Shown one piece after another: positions 35,623-44,500 of a DNA stretch of 46,356 nt (its first letter is position 1; every line of letters starts with the position of its first letter). The translations under genes and the position numbers were made by a program. The notes beneath the pieces are model-generated. The model was not told the DNA's origin, did no database searches, and saw nothing but the letters and a program-made list of their open reading frames with translations. Source of the DNA: Bacteroidota bacterium. Lineage in GTDB: Bacteria; Bacteroidota; Ignavibacteria; Ignavibacteriales; Melioribacteraceae. The DNA is taken from positions 1 to 46,356 of the forward strand of contig JAEXOD010000177.1 in assembly GCA_023447335.1 (NCBI GenBank), read 5' to 3'.

Positions 35623-37119
35623 ATGAAAAAACATCTCTTTGTTCTGTTTGTAGTCCTTTTTTGTTCAAATATTTTTGCTCAAAATTTGTGGGATGTTTAT
35701 AGAAAAGTTGAGAAAAAACTTGATAAGGATTCTAAGTATTTAGATATTTACAGCATTCCTTTTACTCCGACACCGGAAGAATTACCTTATTTAAAAAATA
35801 TTCCTACGGATTTTGGAAAAGGAACTTTTAGTTTTGATGACAAGCATCTTTATAATATCGTATTTATCAAAGAGACCATAGAAATTGATTCTGTTGTTTT
35901 ATTATATGTTTATACGGTAAATTCATCCGGAGGAGTTATGGATGAAGATGCTATTATCGATATGCAGACAAGTACTACCTATGATACAGTTAAGGTCTTG
36001 AAATATAGTGACGTGCAAGAACTATATTTTGATAAAGTGAATAGAAAATTTTATGATGAACTTTATAGAATTGTTGTAGCATTATTACAAGAGCAAGAAC
36101 CGAAACAATTATTAGGTATTAATGTTGATGATAATTTAAGAAAAAGCAAGGGGTACTCAGGAGAGAATAATAAAGATCTAGTAAGTTACATGTATATGAA
36201 TTCTTTACATAAGTATCCCAAAAAGAAAGTTGCAAATGTAGTTAGAAGAGGAAGAGAGAAACCTATTCAGACAGAAACCGAGTTTTCAATAAGTGCATCT
36301 TTAAATCATGTTACTTTTACTCATAAGTTAGTTCAGTTTCCTTATTATATGCTTGGTGCCGAAATTAATTTCGGAGATGATTTTTTAAATGTTGTCCCGT
36401 ATGAAAATATGACAGCTTCTGCCGGTATTAGAGGATTAATAACATTTTCCGAGAAAGAACTAGATATTGAAAAAGATATAATCTTAGACATTAAATTAAT
36501 GGGGAGAACTAGGGTTGATTTTTCGGGAGCGGCAACAAGACTTCCTTTTGTGTTTACCGACAAACCAAAATTAAATGTAAATAGTGGAGTAGCGTTTGAT
36601 ATTTCCACAAGTAGTTTATATAATTCTCCTTTTATGAATTTATATTTTTCGTTTGGTTCTAATGATTATTCAGAACCTTATGTTAAATTTGGTAAAAGAG
36701 ATAGTACATGGTCTTATTTTACAAGTACGCAATGGCGTTATGTATTTTCATTTTATTGGAATGCAACAGAAAAAGCAGAATTTAGACTAAAAATGGATAT
36801 TGGTTTAGGTTCGCATAATGTAGTTAAAGCTATACAGTATAAAAGAAAATACTTCGAAAATTTGATGCATAATAAGATACTTCCTATTTTTGGTTTTAAT
36901 TTGGCTTTTGTCCCAAGAAACTCTGAGCTTATTAATCTAGGTTTTAGGTATTATGATAATGTGATAAAAGGGGAACTTTGGTTTAAGGTTGTTGAGTTTG
37001 ATGAACATTTATTCAGAATTGGGGGTATATTTCTATCCGGACCTTTATTTAGAAAAATTAGAGAATGGGAAAATGACGGGGGCGGTATGATGCAAATTCA
37101 TTATCGTTATGGCTTTTAA
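35623..37119 (+). CDS. Predicted outer-membrane protein A' (second copy)
   Basis: A 498-residue exported protein with signal peptide MKKHLFVLFVVLFCSNIFAQ. It is a paralogue of the gene at 32669 with the same order of motifs: FTPTPEELPYLKN near the N-terminus, EIDSVVLLYV, LLGINVDDNLRKSKGYSGENN, SLNHVTFTHKLVQF, PYENMTASAGI, FSFYWNATEKAEFRLKMD, WENDGGGMMQ, and the end IHYRYGF with terminal phenylalanine. The divergence is large, so the duplication is old or the copies have specialised. It starts 21 bases after the first B gene. It probably forms a pair with the gene at 37135, as its paralogue does with that at 34222. Confidence 0.6.
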   Translation: MKKHLFVLFVVLFCSNIFAQNLWDVYRKVEKKLDKDSKYLDIYSIPFTPTPEELPYLKNIPTDFGKGTFSFDDKHLYNIVFIKETIEIDSVVLLYVYTVNSSGGVMDEDAIIDMQTSTTYDTVKVLKYSDVQELYFDKVNRKFYDELYRIVVALLQEQEPKQLLGINVDDNLRKSKGYSGENNKDLVSYMYMNSLHKYPKKKVANVVRRGREKPIQTETEFSISASLNHVTFTHKLVQFPYYMLGAEINFGDDFLNVVPYENMTASAGIRGLITFSEKELDIEKDIILDIKLMGRTRVDFSGAATRLPFVFTDKPKLNVNSGVAFDISTSSLYNSPFMNLYFSFGSNDYSEPYVKFGKRDSTWSYFTSTQWRYVFSFYWNATEKAEFRLKMDIGLGSHNVVKAIQYKRKYFENLMHNKILPIFGFNLAFVPRNSELINLGFRYYDNVIKGELWFKVVEFDEHLFRIGGIFLSGPLFRKIREWENDGGGMMQIHYRYGF

Positions 37120-37134
37120 CTTATAGCGGTGCTT

Positions 37135-38517
37135 ATGAAAAAATATTTACTTTTTTTGGTGTTTATAGTATCGAATTTAATTGCTCAGGTTTCTACTGAA
37201 GAAAAATTGCAATATATTGAAAAAATTTATAGAAACTTAGAGTATAATACTATAGCCTTTAATGATTTAAAGCAAACATGGACTTTAACAGATCCTATGT
37301 TCGTACGAGAAATCTTTAATAGATTTGTTGTTAGTAACTCATTGCGAATTGACGGTAAAAAACCTTCATCAGATACGCTAAAAGCAATGATTAACGATAT
37401 TTTTGACGGCTTTGTATTTATTGAGTTAAAAAAAAGATATTATGATGATGAAATTGAGTTGTTAAGATTTTTTACAGAGTCTACTTTTGGTGAAGATACT
37501 TTAAAAACTTATTTTTTTGATGAGTTTAATGATAATATTTATATAAAATCAATTCTTGGTCAAAAGGTTTATGAAGATCTTAAATCAAGAATGTATGCTC
37601 ATACCGATTTATCTAAGTCCTTTTATGACTCAAAAGAAGGATATAAATTTGATATTTATCTAAATATTCATAATCCTGAATTAAGATTTTTCAATTTGAC
37701 TACAAATGATAAGAATAAATTTTTAATTTCTGCATTTGGAAAATGGGGGAATGATTATGCATTATTGCCCGGTTGGTACGACCCGCATTATATTATAGGA
37801 CTAAAGTTAAGATATATTGACTACTTAATTAATAATCAACCAAATAGCGCATATAATGTTGAATTTGGTTTGAGTGTTGACGCAAGATGGCCCGGTTTTA
37901 ATTTTTCTGAGGGGGAATACGGTAGAAGAGTGTTTAGTAGCGGTAATAGTTTTTTTATTCATTTTGACGGAAATCCTTTAAAACTAATTTGGCCAAAACT
38001 TAACAAATTAGATTTACATTTAGACGGTAAATTTGCATTAAGTACTTATGAATCAAAGAATTATGATGTTGAATATATTTCGCAATTTTTTTCAAATAGA
38101 AATTATTTTAATTTTATTGCAAAATATAAAAATTTAACTAATCTAATGGACTTGGGGATGTTTAATGTCGGCTTAGGAGTTTCGATTGTAGATTTTGCAA
38201 ACTACTATTTAGATCCGCAAAAAATTCTTTTAGTAGATGTTGACAAAGAAGGTGCAAAATTTAGAACAATGTTAGTCGGGGAAGCCGGTATTGAAAATTT
38301 TGCCGGATTATTGCAACATAAAATCTACTTACAATTAAATTATGATTTTGTCGAATCAAATTTTTATGCCGGTTTAAAAACACAAGTAATGATTAGTAAT
38401 ACAATTGGTTTTGATTTTAAATATTATAGAGCACTTATAAAACCAAGTGGTGGTTTGCCGTTTTTTAGGTTTGAAAACTATTTAGTTTTTTCTCCGATAA
38501 TTAGGATTAATTATTAG
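37135..38517 (+). CDS. Predicted outer-membrane protein B' (second copy)
   Basis: A 460-residue exported protein. The start ATG 37135 is chosen over a GTG two codons upstream because the signal peptide MKKYLLFLVFIVSNLIAQ begins there. It shares the sequence pattern of the gene at 34222: IYRNLEYNTIAFNDLKQTW, IFDGFVFIELKKRYYDDE, LLPGWYDPHYIIGLKL, a GLLQHKIYLQ segment, and the C-terminal strand YLVFSPIIRINY. It ends 26 bases before the giant repeat protein. Outer-membrane proteins placed next to giant adhesins (as SprF beside SprB) help export them in Flavobacterium. A similar role here is inferred from position only, with no visible SprF/PorP homology. Confidence 0.6.
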   Translation: MKKYLLFLVFIVSNLIAQVSTEEKLQYIEKIYRNLEYNTIAFNDLKQTWTLTDPMFVREIFNRFVVSNSLRIDGKKPSSDTLKAMINDIFDGFVFIELKKRYYDDEIELLRFFTESTFGEDTLKTYFFDEFNDNIYIKSILGQKVYEDLKSRMYAHTDLSKSFYDSKEGYKFDIYLNIHNPELRFFNLTTNDKNKFLISAFGKWGNDYALLPGWYDPHYIIGLKLRYIDYLINNQPNSAYNVEFGLSVDARWPGFNFSEGEYGRRVFSSGNSFFIHFDGNPLKLIWPKLNKLDLHLDGKFALSTYESKNYDVEYISQFFSNRNYFNFIAKYKNLTNLMDLGMFNVGLGVSIVDFANYYLDPQKILLVDVDKEGAKFRTMLVGEAGIENFAGLLQHKIYLQLNYDFVESNFYAGLKTQVMISNTIGFDFKYYRALIKPSGGLPFFRFENYLVFSPIIRINY

Positions 38518-38543
38518 CAGGTTAGCGAGGAGTAATTATACTT

Positions 38544-41500
38544 ATGAAAAATAATCGAATAATTCTTTTTATATTTTCAATCTTTTTTATTCTTCAATTT
38601 CAAGCTAATATATTAACTAATTATGGTGATATTCTAGCTGATAATATATCAAATAAAAAACTTGATCCTAAAGCAAAATCGATTACTTTAACAAGTCCAA
38701 ACGGCGGAGAAGTTTGGCAAGCCGGAACTGAGCAAGTTATAAAATGGGTTAGTAGCGAAGTTGCTTTTGTTGATATAAGCTATTCAACTAACAACGGGCT
38801 TAATTGGAATTTAATTACAACGGGTTATGCTGCTAGTTGGCAACAATACTGGTGGAATATTCCTGAAAATATTACTCCTTCACAGGAGTTTAAAATTAGA
38901 GTATCTGAAGACGGAGATCCTTCGGTATTTGATATTAGCGATAATAAATTAACGCTAACTAAAATTATTGTTACGGCTCCAAGTGCTGCCATTTCTTTTC
39001 AGACAGGAAGAGTTGATACAATTAAATGGGTAGCTAGTAGCGATATAGATTCTGTTGATATTGAAATAAGTTTTAATAACGGTAATTTTACGCTTATTAA
39101 GCGAGTCGATGCTTCTACGGGAAAATATCCTTATACTGTACCGGATAATCCGTCTCGCTTTAATAAAGTTAGAGTAAAAAATTATAACAACCCAACTTTT
39201 TCTTATACAACTAATTATTTTAGAATAGCTAGATTGAATTTAACTTCACCTAACGGAGGTGAAAATTGGTTTAATGGCACTAATCACCCTATTACATGGA
39301 ATAGTTTAAGTATTACGAATGTTGATATCGATTATTCTACAGATGCAGGCGTTACATGGATTAATGTTATTAACAATTATGGCGCAACTCCCAACTCGTA
39401 TAATTGGATAGTTCCGAACGTAGGAACTATAACCGGACTTGTTAGAATTTCTGATGCTGACGATTCTGAAATTTATGATATTAGCAATAACTTTTTTAGA
39501 TTAACAAAACTTTTTATTACTAATCCTAATGATTCAACAGGATGGAAAATTGGAAATTCTGTTAATATACAGTGGTCTACTAATATAACTGATAACGTAA
39601 AATTAGAAATTTCAACAAACAACGGTACTAATTGGACAGAAATAGCTTCTAACATTCCCGGTACAGATCAGAGTTATTCATATATTGTACCAAATACTCC
39701 TACAAATGAAGGAAAAATTAGAATTACTAGTTTAACAAATTCTAATTATAAAAATGTTTCTGAAGGAACTTTTACAATAGGGAATATTTCTTTAACGGCA
39801 CCTAACGGAGGTGTATATCAAGCAGGTACTCAAGAAAACATTACATGGACTTCAACCGGAATAAGGTTAATAAGATTAGAATATAGTATAAATAATGGAG
39901 TGGATTGGGTATTAATAAATTCGAATTATGATGCAGCGTCAGGTTCATATCCATGGTCAATTCCCTCGACTCTATCTTCAACAAATGTAAAAATTAGAAT
40001 AAGTGATGCCGAAACAAATAGCGGTGGTCTAAACTCTATTAGTAGTAGTTTTACTGTTTCAAATTTACAAATTACGTCTCCTATTAACGGAGATGTTTTT
40101 AGAAGCGGAACGGTTGTTAATATTACTTGGTCTTCTTCATCAACAATTTCGAATGTTAGGTTAGCCTATAAAACTGAAAATGATAACGATTGGCAACCCA
40201 TAAATAATAATAATCCTATTCAAGCAAGCTTAGGATCTTTTAATTGGACAACTCCCCCTAATTTGTCGGGGCAATATTGTCAAATAAGAATTACTTCGAC
40301 TGACAACCCTTCAAATAGTGTAACAAACGACGGGTATTTTAAAATAGGATATTTAAATTTGGTTAAACCTAACGGAGGAGAAAAACTTATCGGAAACGGT
40401 ATTTATCAAATTCGTTGGACTAATAGCAATAGTGTTCAAAGCGTACGGTTAGAATACTCGCTTGATGGAGGAATAACGTATATAACTATTCCCGGAGGAT
40501 TTGAGTATCCAGCTGCAGCGGGTACATTTGCTTGGACTGTTCCAAATGTTGTAAATAATAATGCAAGAGTTAGAATTTCTGATGCTTACGCTCCTATTGT
40601 TTTAACAGACCAGAGTGATAATAATTTTTCTATTGCGGAATTGACATTAACATATCCGAACGGCGGGGAAGGATTTTTACCGGGGCAAGCTATAAATATT
40701 ACATGGAATGTTACAAACATAGCAAATGTTAATTTAGCTTATAGAGTTGGTAACGGAAATTGGACAAATATAGTACAGGGAATTTCTTCCGCTCCAAAAC
40801 TATATAATTGGATTATTCCTAATACAATTTCAAGTGATTTTGATATTCGAATTTCTGCCTCAGAAGATACAAGTTTATATGATATTAGTGACGGAAAGTG
40901 TAAAATAGCAAATGTTAAGGTAAAATATCCAAATCTTGCGGGTATTATTTTACAAGTCGGAAGAAAGAAAAATATTCAATGGAGTTTCAGTAACAACGTT
41001 AATAATGTAAATCTAGAGGTTTCGACAGATAACGGGGCAAGTTGGAATTATATTACCACACGTCCGGCTTCGGATAGCGTTTACGAGTGGAACATTCCGT
41101 TTTTGCCATCAACTCAAGCTTTAATTAGAATTACTGATGCGGATAATGCTGCAATTTCAGATATTAGTGATAATTTATTTACAATTAAAGCTTTAGAATT
41201 AGATTATCCTAACGGCAAAGAGTACTTTTTAGCCGATAGTACGATAAATATTAGATGGAATTCTACAAATGTTACTAACGTTAAACTCTCATATTCTATC
41301 GATTCGTTACAAAATTGGTTACCTATAACAACAGTTCCTTCTGTACCGGCTTTTTATAGTTGGGTTGTTCCAAATAATCCTTCTAACCGTGTTTTAATAA
41401 AAATTGAAGATGCAGATAATATTCCTTTGGATATTTCCGATATAAGCAACGGGAAATTTTCGATCGGGACAATACAATTAAGTTCGCCGAACGGGGGACA

Positions 41501-44500
41501 AAGCTTTGTGGCAGGGAGCAAACAAGTTGTAAGCTGGCAAGCACATCCGTCTGTCCAAAAAGTTAAAATTGAATTGACTACAAACGGTGGAACTTCATGG
41601 CAACTAATTAAAGATTCTTTGGCTGCTACTCCGTCTACATATCTTTGGACAGTTCCTCAGGCTCGTTCCGCAAATTGTAGGATAAGAATTATTGATGTTG
41701 CAAATCCAACCGGATTAACAACTAGAGATCAAAGTGATACTACTTTTGCAATAGGTAGTATTTTATTAACGTCTCCTAACGGCGGTGAAAGGTATCAGGT
41801 AGGAACTAAAAAGAACATAACCTGGGTAAATATTAATTCTGTTTCTAAAGTAAATTTAGACTATTCTACTAATAACGGTACAGATTGGATTAATATTGTT
41901 TCAAATTATGATGCTCCGCTTGAAACATATGAATGGACTATTCCAAATGTAAACGTTCCGGGAGAACATTTGTTAGTTAAAGTGAGTAATGCAGCCGATA
42001 CGGTAGTTAAAGATATTAGTGATAATCCTTTTAGTATTGCTCATATTATTGTTAACAATCCTAACGGCAGTGAAGTTTACCAGGTTGGTAAAAACTTACC
42101 TATTAGTTGGACTTCGTGGAATGTTGATAATGTACAGTTACAATATTCGTATGATAACGGAATTACATGGCTAAATATTAACGGTAGTATTGCTTCAAGT
42201 GAAGGGCAATATAATTCTTTTGTTTTACCGGATATTCCAAGTACGCAAGCGCTGATTAGAGTAGTTGATAATCTTGACCAAACCATTTTAGATAGAAGCG
42301 ATAATACATTTAAAGTCTTACGTTTAAATTTAGTATCACCGGACGGAGGCGAAAGTTATAAAATCGGGACAACCAAAACCATTAGTTGGAATAGTGGCGG
42401 AATTCCTGTAATTGATATTAAATACTCAATTGATGAGGGGGTTAATTGGAGTACGCTCGTTTCAAATTATTTGGCTGCAACCGGTTCCTATAATTGGCTT
42501 GTTCCAAATTTGCCGACAGGTAATCTTAAAATTAAAATTTATGATGTTGCTAATCCATTTGTTTCGGATTCTTCCTCAAACCCTCTAACTTTAGGAACTA
42601 TCACTGTAACACAACCTATTTCCGGTGAAGTGCTTAAAGCAAATTCGGTTAAAACAATTGAATGGACAGCCTCGCCCGGAATTAATGCCGTCAAATTAGA
42701 ATTTTCAGCTGATAACGGCACTACATGGGAAGTTATAGAAAACAGTATTCCTTCTGCACCGGGATCTTACAATTGGATCGTAAGAGATGTTGCGACTGCA
42801 TCCGGTTTAATTAGGGTATCTCATGCAGTATCTCCTACTGATATTTTAGATATTTCGGATAATTTTATTATTAGTAAATTAATTGTTAACACACCGAACG
42901 GCGGTGAATACTGGAAATCTGGAACAACCAAAAACATCAGTTGGTCAAGCTCAATTGCCGGAAATGTTAAACTAGAATATTCTTCTAATAATGGTGAAAG
43001 TTGGAACTTAATTGCTGCTCCGGTTGCTGCAAATTTAGGAAATTATTCTTGGTTAATTCCGTCAAATCTTTCTTCAACACAAACTTTAATTAAAGTAACT
43101 GATTTAGTAAATCCCGGTATTAAAGACTCAAGTGACGCTATTTTTAAAATCGGAACTGTTAATATTACGAATGTATTTGGTGGCGAAAGGTGGCAAACCA
43201 ATTCTTCAAAAACTATTAATTTTACAGCATCAAGTAGTGTTAATACAGTAAATTTTGAATATACTTTGGACGGAATTAATTGGGTACCTTTTGCATTAGG
43301 AATTCCTGCAAATTCCGGTTCAGTTATATGGAATATCGGAAATATTGCTTCTTCAATTCAAGCAAAAATAAGAGTCAGTGATTCAGAATCAAGTCTTAAT
43401 ATTTCACATACTACAAATAATTTTAATGTAATAAGACTAAATATTAATTCCCCAAACGGCAACGAAGTATTTCAAGCCGGAAAATCTGCAACAATAAGTT
43501 GGGAATCTAGCGACCAAGTACCTTTTGTAAACATCCTATATAGTACTGATAGCGGATTAAATTGGCTGCAGATTGCAAATAATGTTGTGAGTGTACCTAA
43601 TGTTGTGAGTAATTATACTTGGTCAATTCCTTCAAACGTAAGCGGATCAAATAATTTGATTAAAATAGTTAGTGCATCTGATCCGGCTATATTAGCTACA
43701 TCTTTAAACAAATTTACAATCGGAAATTTATCGTTCACAAATCCGATTGTTAGCTCAAATTGGCAAACAAATAATAGGTATAAGATAGAATGGAGCAGCC
43801 AATTAATAGGGGATGTTAAATTAGAATACTCTTTAGACAACGGGTTAAGTTGGAATACTATTATAAATTCATACAATTCTAATTTGCATTTTTATAATTG
43901 GGATATTCCTATCAATAGTTATTCTAATCAAGCACAAGTAAGAATTACTTCAAATGTAAATGCTCTAGTTACCGAAACTACTCCTCCTTTCACAATTAAG
44001 CGTCTTGAAATTAAAGTTCCCAACGGTGGTGAAACTTGGAAAGCCGGTACTCCGCGCACTATAACTTGGGATGCAAATTTTGTAAATAGTGTAACGCTTT
44101 ATTTATCATCTGATAACGGTCAAACTTGGAGTAATACTCCGATTGCAAAAAATATTTCCGGAATCGGCGGTCAGCACTCTTGGTTTATTCCAACCGAGTA
44201 TTCCGGCAAGAACTATAAAATCAGAATTATTGATGATGAAGTTAGCAATATAAGAGATAGCAGCAGCACTTCCTTTAACATTAATTCATTTGCTTTAACT
44301 TCGCCGGCAGGAAATGAAGTATGGCAAGCCGGTACAACTCATACTATTAAATGGACTGTAAATAATGTAAGTGAAGTTAAACTTGAATACTCTTTAGATA
44401 ACGGAACAACCTGGAACACCATTATTTCAAATTTAAATGCTGAGTTACAAGAATATGATTGGGTTATCCCGGATGTTTCATCAAATCAGGCACGAATTAG

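Noticed and set aside
34222..38517. Possible GldN/PorN and PorP/SprF identities for the duplicated genes
   Set aside because: Gene order invites the comparison, but by eye I could not find the family motifs. The proteins look like outer-membrane barrels with a helical N-terminal domain, so I left them unassigned.
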